In this document: one piece after another, positions 1 through 7,692 of the stretch
Position numbering within the stretch: position 1 is the first letter of the stretch
How the letters are laid out: each line of letters starts with the position of its first letter
Assembly: GCA_027488495.1 (NCBI GenBank)
Contig: JAIYBO010000007.1
Span: forward strand, 1-12,734
From: Bacteroidota bacterium
GTDB taxonomy: Bacteria > Bacteroidota > Bacteroidia > NS11-12g > UBA955
Direction of reading: 5' to 3'
DNA length: 12,734 bases
Translations under genes and position numbers: made by a program
Notes under the pieces: model-generated
Told to the model about the DNA's origin: nothing
The model's database searches: none
What the model saw: the letters and a program-made list of their open reading frames with translations, nothing else

Positions 1-737
1 AAGGCAACACCCAAACGCCGTTCCGCATCACCGCCGATACCCTGCATTACAACACCGATAGCAGCAACCCAACCGCCCTCAAAGCCATCCACCATGTGGC
101 CTTCTCGCAAGACAAAGCCTCTGGAACCTGCCACACCCTCACGTCGCTTCGCAGCGATTCAACCTTCTACTTTCACGGCAATCCCGTACTCTGGGACTCC
201 ACCTCCCGCCTCAGCGGCGATTCCATGGAAATGCTGGTGAAACAACAGAAAATCCAATCCCTCAAAGCATTCCCCAATGCCTTTGTTGCCATACAAGAAG
301 ATACCCTACATTACTCCCAAATACAAGGCGATTCCATGATGCAGCAGTTTACCCCGCAGCAACAATTACAAAGCGTGCAAGTTTTTGGCAAGGCCCAAAG
401 CATATATTTTCTTCGCGATGCAGATACCCTGCAATCCGCCAATTTGGTATCATGCAACCGCATGAACATCCATTTTGCCAAAGGAAAAATCGAAACCATC
501 GCCTTCTACGAAAAGCCCATTGGCGTGCTCTACCCCCTAAACCAACTGCCCGCCACCGAAGCCAAACTCCCCAAATTCCTGTTTGATATTCAAAACAAAC
601 CCAATACCCAAACGTTTATTCCCCAACACAACCCCAGCATACCCGAACTGCCCTATCCCAACGCCGATCAACTCAAACGATCCAACAGCGGGAAAAAAGC
701 CAAAAACAAACCCCAAAAAGCGCAAAAACAACCATGA
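1..737 (+). CDS. OstA/LptA-like envelope protein, C-terminal part (5' end cut by window edge)
   Basis: The frame is open from the first full codon at position 3 to the TGA at 735-737 (244 residues), so the start lies outside the window. A GTG at 96 could be mistaken for a start, but the residues before it continue the same repeat style. The protein is built of short beta-strand repeats of the OstA/LptA jellyroll type: 'ADTLHY', 'GNPVLWDSTSRLSGDSM', then 'QEDTLHYSQIQGDSM'. The GNPVLW...GDS repeat is typical of OstA-like proteins of Bacteroidota, whose relatives (LptA and the LptD N-domain) bind LPS during transport across the periplasm. A role in lipid or LPS handling at the envelope is inferred from that family. 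The tail is rich in Lys, Pro and Gln and probably disordered. Its stop codon overlaps the start of the downstream outer-membrane gene (ATGA), which suggests translational coupling. Family assignment is fairly good; the exact role is not shown. Confidence 0.72.
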   Translation, partial: GNTQTPFRITADTLHYNTDSSNPTALKAIHHVAFSQDKASGTCHTLTSLRSDSTFYFHGNPVLWDSTSRLSGDSMEMLVKQQKIQSLKAFPNAFVAIQEDTLHYSQIQGDSMMQQFTPQQQLQSVQVFGKAQSIYFLRDADTLQSANLVSCNRMNIHFAKGKIETIAFYEKPIGVLYPLNQLPATEAKLPKFLFDIQNKPNTQTFIPQHNPSIPELPYPNADQLKRSNSGKKAKNKPQKAQKQP

Positions 738-3259
738 AGCAACGCCTGATGCACATCTTGGCGATCCTATGGCTCGGCCTAGCAACGGTCCAAACCACAA
801 AAGCCCAAATCATTGGCATTGTGGTGGATACCGCGCGCGCTCCGCTGCCCATGGTACAGATTTTTAACCGCGATGGGGCCAAGCTCGGACAAACCCGCCT
901 CGATGGGTATTTCAACCTCAACCTCCGCACCGGTTCCTATAAACTCATTTTTTCCCACCCCGATTTCTACAGCGTAGAAATCCCCACCTTGGTCACAGCG
1001 CAAACCAAAGACACCCTCAACATCATCCTCGTTCCAAAAACCGAGAAAATACAAGGCGCCGAAATCCGCCGCGAATACAAAGACCCCGCCGCCGATTACA
1101 TGCGAAAAGCCATCGCCCAGCGCGATTTCTGGCACAGCCGCATCCCCAACCAAAGTGCACAGATCTATATCAAAGCCTTTGAAATCACCGAGCAAAAAAT
1201 CAAACCCAAAGCGGCGACCGTAGCAACCGACATTGATCCCCTCGATGCAGCCGTGATCAACAACACCAACGATCCCTACGCCAACACCATCCCGGTTGTG
1301 AGCGTTTCCGATACCGCCAAAAACAGAATCAGCGCCAACGCCTTCGTGGAAATTGCCATGCAGCGCGATGCCTCTACCGATGGCAAAATCAAAGAAACCC
1401 GCAACGGCGTTCAAAAAGTGGGCTCCAAAGCCGGACTCTTCTACCTCTCCACCACCGAAGGCGATTTCAACCTATACCAAAACCTACTCGATGTGCCAGC
1501 CCTTTGTCCGCTGCCCATCATGTCGCCCCTATCCAACTCAGCCCTGCTGGCCTATCGCTTCAAGTTCTTGGGCGCATACCAACACCCCCAATATGGCCGG
1601 GTGTTAAGGATTGGAATGACAGGCAAACAAACCGCCAACGCAACCCTCAGCGGCGAATTGCACTTGGTAGATACCACCTATTGGATCCTCAAAGCCGAAC
1701 TCAAATTCCCCAGGCACCTCATGGCCGAGTACGACGTCATGACCCTCATCCAATACAACCAATTGGATAGCCAAGAATACCTCCTCATCGATTCACAACG
1801 TTTCAATTACAGCACCAAATACGGCAAATCGCTCAACAAAGCCACCACCCTGGTAGATTATAAATCCATCACCGTGGTGCCCAACTTCCCCAAAAATCAC
1901 TTTGGCATGGAAGTGAGCAAAACCACCCAAGAGGCCTACGAACGCGACTCCAACTACTGGCAGCAGCAACGAACCCAACCCCTCTCCAACCAAGAAACAA
2001 AATTCATCAACACGGCAGATAGCATCAAACGCGTAGTAACATCAGACAAATACCTCGATTCTGTAGAAGCACAAATCAACAAAGTCACCCTGAAATCTCT
2101 GGTCCTCGAAGGCCAAGGCTACCGCGACCGCAAAAAAGGCATCACCCTGCGTTTCCAACCCCTGTGGAACATCTACCAACCTTGGTGGCCGGGGGGCGGA
2201 CGATTGAGCCTGTGGAACAGTTTCGATAAAACCTTCGAAAACAAAAAAACCTTCGAATTCAACGAAAACCTCTCCTACGGCATCAACAACAAAGACGTTC
2301 GTGGCACAGTATATATGTCGCACATGTACAATCCCTACAAACGCGCACTGATCTTCGCTTCAGTGGGCAGGGATTTCGGGATGGTGAACATGAACGCCGC
2401 CTACATTGATTTGTTTCGTCGCGATAACTTCTATCAAAACAAACACATCAATGTGTACCACCGCCAAGAGCTCATCAACGGCCTCTTCTTTCAAGTACAG
2501 GGCGAATTGAGCGATCGAAAGGACATGTCTACCTATGTATTCGATGAGTTCGGCGACAGCCTCTTCGAGAACAACCGTCCGCTCAAATTTGTAGACCACC
2601 GCGCCTTCTTCGCTTCATTCAATCTCTCCTACACACCTTTCCAACGATATATGTCGGAACCCAAGCAAAAAGTGATTTTGGGTTCGGCTTGGCCCACTTT
2701 TTCGATCAATTACAAACAGGCGGTGCCGGGCGTTTTCAAGAGCAACATCGACTACCAATATTTGGAATACCGGATCGATCACAGTTTCCCTTGGGGGTTG
2801 TTGGGTACGAGTGAACTCCGCGCCGTGAGCGGTAGTTTTTTGAGTAGCAGAAACGTGAATGTGGTGGATTACCGATACCAGCGACGGGCCGATCAGGTCA
2901 TTTTCACCCCGCCGATGTTTGCTTTCCAACAGCTCGATTCCACCTTTACCACCTTCAAACGTTTTTACGAAGTGCATTACCAACACAGCTTCAACGGCAG
3001 CTTGGTAAACAAGATCCCTTTCTTGAAAAAATTGAGTTTATATGAAAAAGCAGGCGTGAATATGCTTTATGCCCCCGAGCGAAGAAATCTGTTCTTCTAC
3101 GAAGGGTATGTGGGCATCGATAAACTGGTACGATTGTGGCGCGACCGTTATAAAATTGGCATTTACTATACCGCCGGCTACGCCAACCTATTCGAAAAAC
3201 CCCGCTACGGCTTCAAAATCAACTTTGAATACTACGACCGCCTGAACAACAAGTGGTAG
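734..3259 (+). CDS. DUF5686-type outer-membrane protein with carboxypeptidase-regulatory-like domain
   Basis: This is a complete 841-residue protein. It begins with a clear signal peptide: Lys2 and Arg4, a hydrophobic core at about 7-20, and a likely cut after Ala24 in 'TTKA-Q'. Residues about 25-102 form a carboxypeptidase-regulatory-like (CarboxypepD_reg-like) beta-sandwich, with 'GIVVDTARAPLPMVQI' and 'TRLDGYFNLNLRTGSYKL'. The start of a DUF5686 region follows at about 115-150 ('DPAADYMRKAIAQRDFW'), then a long region with alternating aromatic and polar strands that ends in '...NFEYYDRLNNKW', as expected of an outer-membrane beta-barrel. This family is abundant in Bacteroidota and its function is largely unknown; it resembles TonB-dependent receptors in its front domain, but no TonB box or plug is evident. 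The ATG at 734 overlaps the TGA of the OstA-like gene, so the two are probably coexpressed and may act together at the outer membrane. Coding is strikingly C-rich up to about 2640 and more mixed after it. Confidence 0.82.
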   Translation: MKQRLMHILAILWLGLATVQTTKAQIIGIVVDTARAPLPMVQIFNRDGAKLGQTRLDGYFNLNLRTGSYKLIFSHPDFYSVEIPTLVTAQTKDTLNIILVPKTEKIQGAEIRREYKDPAADYMRKAIAQRDFWHSRIPNQSAQIYIKAFEITEQKIKPKAATVATDIDPLDAAVINNTNDPYANTIPVVSVSDTAKNRISANAFVEIAMQRDASTDGKIKETRNGVQKVGSKAGLFYLSTTEGDFNLYQNLLDVPALCPLPIMSPLSNSALLAYRFKFLGAYQHPQYGRVLRIGMTGKQTANATLSGELHLVDTTYWILKAELKFPRHLMAEYDVMTLIQYNQLDSQEYLLIDSQRFNYSTKYGKSLNKATTLVDYKSITVVPNFPKNHFGMEVSKTTQEAYERDSNYWQQQRTQPLSNQETKFINTADSIKRVVTSDKYLDSVEAQINKVTLKSLVLEGQGYRDRKKGITLRFQPLWNIYQPWWPGGGRLSLWNSFDKTFENKKTFEFNENLSYGINNKDVRGTVYMSHMYNPYKRALIFASVGRDFGMVNMNAAYIDLFRRDNFYQNKHINVYHRQELINGLFFQVQGELSDRKDMSTYVFDEFGDSLFENNRPLKFVDHRAFFASFNLSYTPFQRYMSEPKQKVILGSAWPTFSINYKQAVPGVFKSNIDYQYLEYRIDHSFPWGLLGTSELRAVSGSFLSSRNVNVVDYRYQRRADQVIFTPPMFAFQQLDSTFTTFKRFYEVHYQHSFNGSLVNKIPFLKKLSLYEKAGVNMLYAPERRNLFFYEGYVGIDKLVRLWRDRYKIGIYYTAGYANLFEKPRYGFKINFEYYDRLNNKW

Positions 3260-3275
3260 TTTCGAGCTACTCCAC
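3253..3275. other. Imperfect hairpin across the tail-to-tail gene junction
   Basis: The two convergent genes end only 7 bp apart, and both use TAG. GTGG-TAG (3253-3259) can pair with CTA (3267-3269) and CCAC (3272-3275), leaving a 2-nt bulge and a 7-nt loop (3260-3266). Part of the pairing follows simply from the two opposed TAG stops. No T tract follows on either strand, so it is a poor candidate for an intrinsic terminator. I see no better terminator for either gene near here. Confidence 0.25.
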
Positions 3276-5108
3276 CGTAACAGATTTTGCCAAATTCCTT
3301 GGCTGATCTACGTTGCAACCCCTCATCACCGCAATGTGATAACTCAACAACTGCAAGGGTACAGTATTCACCAACGGACTTAATGGCTCGATGGTTTCTG
3401 GCACCTCAATCACGTGGTCTACCATATTATCTAAATCTCGATTCCCTTCACTCACCACAGCGATTACTTTCCCTTTGCGAGCTTTTACCTCCTGGATATT
3501 GCTCACTACTTTTTCGTAATGCTCCGAGTTCGTGGCAATCACAACAACTGGCATTTCTTCATCTATCAGTGCGATGGGACCATGCTTCATTTCTGCAGCT
3601 GGATACCCTTCGGCGTGGATATAGCTAATTTCCTTCAGTTTCAATGCACCTTCTAAAGCCACAGGGAAATTGTATCCCCTACCCAAATACAAGAAATTCT
3701 TGGCGTCTTTATACTTTTCTGCCAACGCAATCATTTGGTCGTTGAGCAACAATGCCTTCTCAATTTTCTCGGGAATCGCTTCCAACTCTTCAAAGAATGA
3801 CTTGATTGCTACCATGTTCATGGTACCGCGAAGTTTGGCCATGCCCACAGCCATCAATGCCAATACGGTCACCTGGGCCGTGAAAGCCTTGGTACTCGCA
3901 ACACCTATTTCAGGACCTGCATGGGTATAAGCGCCGGCATCACTCAAACGGGGAATGCTGGAACCCACCACGTTACAAACACCAAATACACTGGCTCCCT
4001 TGCGCTTCGCCAAATCCATGGCGGCCAACGAATCCGCAGTTTCTCCACTCTGAGAAATGGCAATCACCAAATCATCGGCGTACAATACTGGATTTCTATA
4101 CCTAAACTCAGAAGCATATTCCACCTCCACAGGCACTCTAGCCAAATCTTCAAACAAATATTCTGCCACCAAACCCGCATGCCAACTGGTTCCACAGCCA
4201 ATCAAAATCAATCGCTTGATCTCTTTCAAACGCTCAGCATAGTCCTCCATGGAGCGCATATGGATTTGGCCTGTATCTGAATCAAAACGACCCCTAAAAC
4301 TATCAAAAATGGATCTAGGCTGCTCGTAAATCTCCTTCAACATGAAGTGAGGATAACCCCCTTTTTCCAATTGCTCCAAGCTCAACTCAAGTTCCTGCAC
4401 ATAAGGTACCTGCACCACGTTCTCTATGCTCTTTACAATCAGTTCTTTGTTCTCTACGATGGCCACTTCTCCGTCCTTCAAATAGATCACTTTGTTGGTA
4501 TATTCCACTATGGGCGTAGCATCCGATGCAAAGAAAAACTCGCCGCGATCTTTGCCCAACCCAACAACCAAAGGACTTCCCTTGCGGGCTGCTATCAAAT
4601 GTTCAGGATGATTTTTACTCAATATTACAATGGCGTAGGCACCGCTCACCTGCTTCAAGGCAGAACGAACGGCATCGGCCAAAGGCAATCCCGTATTCAC
4701 CATCACATCCTCAATCAAATGCGCCAACACCTCGGTGTCTGTATCTGAGTGAAAAGTATGGCCCTTTAACATCATGCCGGCTTTCAATGTGGCATAGTTC
4801 TCAATGATCCCATTGTGAATGATGGCCAAATCACCACTCTCACTCAAATGCGGGTGAGAATTCTTATCATTGGGTTCTCCATGGGTGGCCCAACGGGTAT
4901 GACCCATTCCCATACCACCACTTACATCTTGTCCGGCCGCTTCCTCTTCCAAGTTGGCAACCTTGCCTTTTTTCTTGTACACACGCATATCACCGTTCAA
5001 CAAAGCCACACCGGCACTGTCGTATCCGCGATATTCCAAACGCTTCAAGCCCTTGATAACAATGTCAAAAGCCTGTTTCTCTCCGATATAAGCAACGATT
5101 CCACACAT
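3267..5108 (-). CDS. glmS: Glutamine--fructose-6-phosphate aminotransferase (isomerizing)
   Basis: GlmS makes glucosamine-6-phosphate from fructose-6-phosphate and glutamine in the cytoplasm, the first step towards UDP-GlcNAc for peptidoglycan and LPS. The protein has 613 residues, close to the usual length (609 in E. coli). The N-terminal glutaminase domain starts MCGIVAYIG, with Cys2 as the nucleophile exposed after Met removal, and carries HTRWATHG (70-77) and HNG (98-100). The two sugar-isomerase (SIS) domains carry CGTSWHAG (305-312), SQSGETADS (352-360), AGPEIGVASTKAFTAQ (397-412) and LEGALKLKEISYIHAEG (485-501). The end, DQPRNLAKSVTVE, is the classic closing motif of the active site. 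The ATG start puts Cys at position 2, as catalysis requires, so the start is secure. It lies 33 bp downstream of metK with no visible terminator or promoter between, so cotranscription is likely. No glmS ribozyme would fit in so short a leader. Confidence 0.98.
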   Translation of the reverse strand: MCGIVAYIGEKQAFDIVIKGLKRLEYRGYDSAGVALLNGDMRVYKKKGKVANLEEEAAGQDVSGGMGMGHTRWATHGEPNDKNSHPHLSESGDLAIIHNGIIENYATLKAGMMLKGHTFHSDTDTEVLAHLIEDVMVNTGLPLADAVRSALKQVSGAYAIVILSKNHPEHLIAARKGSPLVVGLGKDRGEFFFASDATPIVEYTNKVIYLKDGEVAIVENKELIVKSIENVVQVPYVQELELSLEQLEKGGYPHFMLKEIYEQPRSIFDSFRGRFDSDTGQIHMRSMEDYAERLKEIKRLILIGCGTSWHAGLVAEYLFEDLARVPVEVEYASEFRYRNPVLYADDLVIAISQSGETADSLAAMDLAKRKGASVFGVCNVVGSSIPRLSDAGAYTHAGPEIGVASTKAFTAQVTVLALMAVGMAKLRGTMNMVAIKSFFEELEAIPEKIEKALLLNDQMIALAEKYKDAKNFLYLGRGYNFPVALEGALKLKEISYIHAEGYPAAEMKHGPIALIDEEMPVVVIATNSEHYEKVVSNIQEVKARKGKVIAVVSEGNRDLDNMVDHVIEVPETIEPLSPLVNTVPLQLLSYHIAVMRGCNVDQPRNLAKSVTVE

Positions 5109-5141
5109 GGTTGAGGATATTAATTTTGATGTTAAAGCTGA

Positions 5142-6401
5142 TTATAAACCAAATTGCGCCTTCACAGCACCCACCGCGTTGGTCTCTTCCCAAGGGAAAA
5201 GTTTCACAGTTACTTTCAGCTCGTTTTTCTTGCCTTCGTTAAACACCTTGTCTACAGTCTTGCACTCACGTCCCATATGACCGTAAGCAGCAGTTTCCAA
5301 ATAAATGGGTGTTCTCAAGTTGAATCTTTTTTCGATGTGGTAAGGACGCAAACTGAACTCAGGCATCGCCATGATTTTCGCAGCGATTTCGCCGTCTGTC
5401 ATAGAAACCTTCGCAGTTCCATAAGTATCAACAAACAAACCCACTGGCTCAGCAACACCAATGGCATAACTCACCTGAACCAAAGCTTGATTGCAAACAC
5501 CCGCAGCCACCAAATTCTTGGCGATATGACGGGTTGCGTAGGCCGCAGAACGGTCTACTTTACTAGGATCTTTTCCAGAAAATGCACCACCACCGTGTGC
5601 ACCACGACCACCATAGGTATCAACGATAATCTTACGACCTGTTAATCCGGTATCTCCATGGGGACCACCTATTACAAACTTTCCAGTTGGGTTGATGTGA
5701 TATTTGATATCGCTGCCAAACAACGCTTGTATGTGAGCAGGCAACTTCGCCTTTACACGAGGAATCAACAAATTCACCAAATCATTGTGAATCTTTTGCA
5801 ACATCGCATCATCCTCATCGAAATCATCGTGCTGCGTAGAAATTACAATGGTATCAATATTCAAAGGCTTGTGATCATCTGAATATTGGATTGTTACCTG
5901 ACTTTTGGCATCTGGACGCAAGTAACCAATCACGGTTCCTTCTCTGCGCATGGCCGCCAATTCTTCGAGCAACAAATGAGCCAACATCAATGGCAATGGC
6001 ATCAAAGTATCCGTTTCATTGTTAGCGTAACCAAACATCATACCTTGGTCACCCGCACCCTGATCCTCTGGATTTGCACGTTCTACACCCTGATTGATAT
6101 CTGCACTTTGCTCATGAATGGCACTCAAGATTCCACAGCTGTTAGAATCAAACATGTATTCACTTTTGGTATACCCAATTTTCGCAATTACGTCACGTGC
6201 AATTTTCTGAACATCCAAATAAGCTTCAGACTTCACTTCACCCGCCAAAACCACCTGGCCGGTAGTTACTAAGGTTTCACAAGCCACTTTGCTATTGGGG
6301 TCGTAAGCCAAAAAATGGTCAATCAACGCGTCTGAAATTTGGTCAGCGACTTTGTCTGGGTGTCCTTCCGACACTGATTCTGAGGTAAAGAAATACGGCA
6401 T
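5142..6401 (-). CDS. metK: S-adenosylmethionine synthetase (methionine adenosyltransferase)
   Basis: MetK makes S-adenosylmethionine from methionine and ATP, the methyl donor used by PrmA among others. The sequence shows the ATP/Met-binding GHPDKVADQISDA (13-25), GAGDQGMMFGYA (115-126), the phosphate-loop motif GGGAFSGKDPSKVDRSAAY (270-288) and GGPHGDTGLTGRK (245-257). Length is 419 residues from the chosen start; Bacteroidota enzymes are usually somewhat longer than the 384 of E. coli. I chose ATG 6401 (MPYFFTSESVSEGHPDK) because MetK proteins normally begin a few residues before FTSESVSEGHPDK. An in-frame start at 6431 would add ten residues (MLYLYLHKIF) that do not look like the family, and would be encoded across the promoter-like box at 6414-6421. 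No Shine-Dalgarno sequence is seen, as is common in this phylum. glmS follows 33 bp downstream. Confidence 0.97.
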   Translation of the reverse strand: MPYFFTSESVSEGHPDKVADQISDALIDHFLAYDPNSKVACETLVTTGQVVLAGEVKSEAYLDVQKIARDVIAKIGYTKSEYMFDSNSCGILSAIHEQSADINQGVERANPEDQGAGDQGMMFGYANNETDTLMPLPLMLAHLLLEELAAMRREGTVIGYLRPDAKSQVTIQYSDDHKPLNIDTIVISTQHDDFDEDDAMLQKIHNDLVNLLIPRVKAKLPAHIQALFGSDIKYHINPTGKFVIGGPHGDTGLTGRKIIVDTYGGRGAHGGGAFSGKDPSKVDRSAAYATRHIAKNLVAAGVCNQALVQVSYAIGVAEPVGLFVDTYGTAKVSMTDGEIAAKIMAMPEFSLRPYHIEKRFNLRTPIYLETAAYGHMGRECKTVDKVFNEGKKNELKVTVKLFPWEETNAVGAVKAQFGL

Positions 6402-6411
6402 AAATATTTTG

Positions 6412-6426
6412 TGCAAATATAGGTAC
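6412..6426 (-). promoter_or_regulatory. metK: Promoter-like TAnnTTTG box before metK (proximal copy)
   Basis: Read on the - strand, this 15-mer is GTACCTATATTTGCA and contains TATATTTG (6414-6421), a perfect match to the TAnnTTTG -7 element of Bacteroidota primary-sigma promoters. It ends 12 nt before the metK ATG, so transcription from it would give a very short leader. I find no TTG or TTTG at the expected distance of about 17-23 nt upstream, so the -33 part is missing or degenerate. Confidence 0.5.
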
Positions 6427-6491
6427 AACACAAAGATATTGAAGCACCTCTGTCAGTGGCTCATCAAATTCACCAAAGGCTCACATTACTT

Positions 6492-6506
6492 TGCAAAAAT
6501 AGGTAC
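6492..6506 (-). promoter_or_regulatory. metK: Promoter-like TAnnTTTG box before metK (distal copy)
   Basis: Read on the - strand, this is GTACCTATTTTTGCA. It is identical to the proximal copy at 14 of 15 positions and contains TATTTTTG (6494-6501), which also fits TAnnTTTG. It sits directly after the stop codon of the upstream hydrolase gene (TGA at 6507-6509). No good -33 TTG is present at the usual spacing. The two copies are 80 bp apart, which suggests either tandem promoters or a repeated binding site. Confidence 0.42.
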
Positions 6507-7691
6507 TCAATTGCCTGTAAAAAGTTCACCAATTTGCAAATAAGCCACGATCAATTTATGATCTGATGGCACCTCCGAAATACTGTTGTAACTGATGGCG
6601 CGCATAGGGTTATCGAACAGAATATAATCGATCCGAAAACTGGGCATCGATCCTTTGTACGTGGTTTCAATGCCACGGCCCGCCTCACCAAATGCATCTT
6701 TCATGCCCGCGCACAACTGCCTGTAGGTATAACTCACTGGGATGTCGTTAAAATCACCGCAAACAATCTTAGGGAAATCACAAGCAATCATGCTCTCTTT
6801 CACCAAATCAACCTGCTCTGCCCTGTGTTGGTATCCCAATCTCAAGCGTGTTATAATGCCCTTACTGCCCTCAATGTCGATGGCTTGCTGCTCCGTCTGC
6901 TTTTGCATCACAGCATAATCCTTTTTCGCAAAGCGAAACGATTGAAGGTGAAGATTATAGATGCGAATGCGAGACTTTTTCCTCACCGCTGCATCGTCTG
7001 CAATTTCAATATCCACCCACATCGCCATATTGCCCGTATTTGGACCAAACGAAATGGGCTGCCAGCGTTTAATTTTATGTTTGCTCAATACAATCATCCC
7101 ATAGGGCCTGCGTTCACTGAGGGTATAGGTTTGACTGTATTCGAAATTGCCTTCGGATTTTAAAAACCGCGCCAGAGATTTCAGTCCACCAGCTTTCGCG
7201 TAAACCTCTTGCAAGCAAACCACATCGGCATTCTGGGCTTTCATCACTTGCAAAAAGGAGTCCATGGCGGGCATATACTCTGTATTTACGATCTCAACAG
7301 AAGACTCATCCTGGTACAACCCAAACAACTGGGCGTTGTAGCTCACCACCTTAAGTGTTTGAGTGCCCACGTTGATCTCTTTGTCGAGCGATTCTTTCTT
7401 GATTTGTAAGTCGTTTTCTTGGACTTTGGTATCGTTCCACTGCACATAGAGACTCATGGGTCCTAAATTCAGCAGCAGACAGGATAGCGCAAACAAACTC
7501 CGCCATTTACGCTGAAGCAACCAGTAAAAGAACGATATCAATACCAACAAAAACAGCACAGGAAATGCCAAGCCCAAAAGTGGTAACCACGAATTGATCG
7601 AAGGCGAAATACTCGGTACAAAACCAGAAAGCATCAACAGCAATCCCAAAATCACAGTGGCGGGGAAGGCGATGATGTTGAGCAATTTCAT
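6507..7691 (-). CDS. Membrane-anchored endonuclease/exonuclease/phosphatase (EEP) family hydrolase
   Basis: This 394-residue protein has three N-terminal membrane segments (about 3-25, 34-60 and 66-83) followed by an EEP-fold domain. Family motifs occur in order: VVSYNAQLFG with Asn119, DVVCLQEVY with Glu162 (metal ligand), IYNLHLQS with His248, CGDFNDIPVS with Asp313 and Asn315, RIDYILFD with Asp355, and the closing SDHKL with Asp377 and His378. All catalytic positions are present, so it should be an active metal-dependent phosphodiesterase or phosphatase. Charges (RKWR after segment 2, acidic residues after segment 3) predict that the catalytic domain faces the periplasm. The family includes nucleases, sphingomyelinases and inositol phosphatases, so the substrate cannot be read from the sequence. 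The ATG start lies 1 bp after the stop of the second rhomboid gene, placing it last in a tight mutL–rhomboid–rhomboid–EEP transcription unit. Confidence 0.88.
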   Translation of the reverse strand: MKLLNIIAFPATVILGLLLMLSGFVPSISPSINSWLPLLGLAFPVLFLLVLISFFYWLLQRKWRSLFALSCLLLNLGPMSLYVQWNDTKVQENDLQIKKESLDKEINVGTQTLKVVSYNAQLFGLYQDESSVEIVNTEYMPAMDSFLQVMKAQNADVVCLQEVYAKAGGLKSLARFLKSEGNFEYSQTYTLSERRPYGMIVLSKHKIKRWQPISFGPNTGNMAMWVDIEIADDAAVRKKSRIRIYNLHLQSFRFAKKDYAVMQKQTEQQAIDIEGSKGIITRLRLGYQHRAEQVDLVKESMIACDFPKIVCGDFNDIPVSYTYRQLCAGMKDAFGEAGRGIETTYKGSMPSFRIDYILFDNPMRAISYNSISEVPSDHKLIVAYLQIGELFTGN

Positions 7692-7692
7692 A

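Noticed and set aside
96..98. GTG at 96 as the start of the OstA-like gene
   Set aside because: The frame stays open to the left edge, with jellyroll-like sequence (FRITADTLHYN) before the GTG, so the gene is cut by the window.
779..1414. 211-codon open frame on the - strand within the DUF5686 gene
   Set aside because: It is a Gly/Val/Phe-rich translation, typical of the complement of C-rich coding sequence, and lies wholly inside a gene with a clear signal peptide and domain order.
3253..3275. Bidirectional terminator between the convergent genes
   Set aside because: The stem is short and bulged, part of it is just the two opposed TAG stops, and there is no T tract on either strand.
5109..5141. 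Possible glmS ribozyme
   Set aside because: The leader before glmS is 33 bp, far too short, and no ribozyme core is visible.
6402..6431. Ten-residue N-terminal extension of MetK from an ATG at 6431
   Set aside because: MLYLYLHKIF is not family-like, the standard MetK N-terminus begins at MPYFFTSESV, and the extension would overlap the promoter-like box.
6402..6506. Possible SAM riboswitch before metK
   Set aside because: The gap is only 105 bp, holds promoter-like boxes and shows no multi-stem architecture that I can recognise. The likely proximal start leaves almost no leader.
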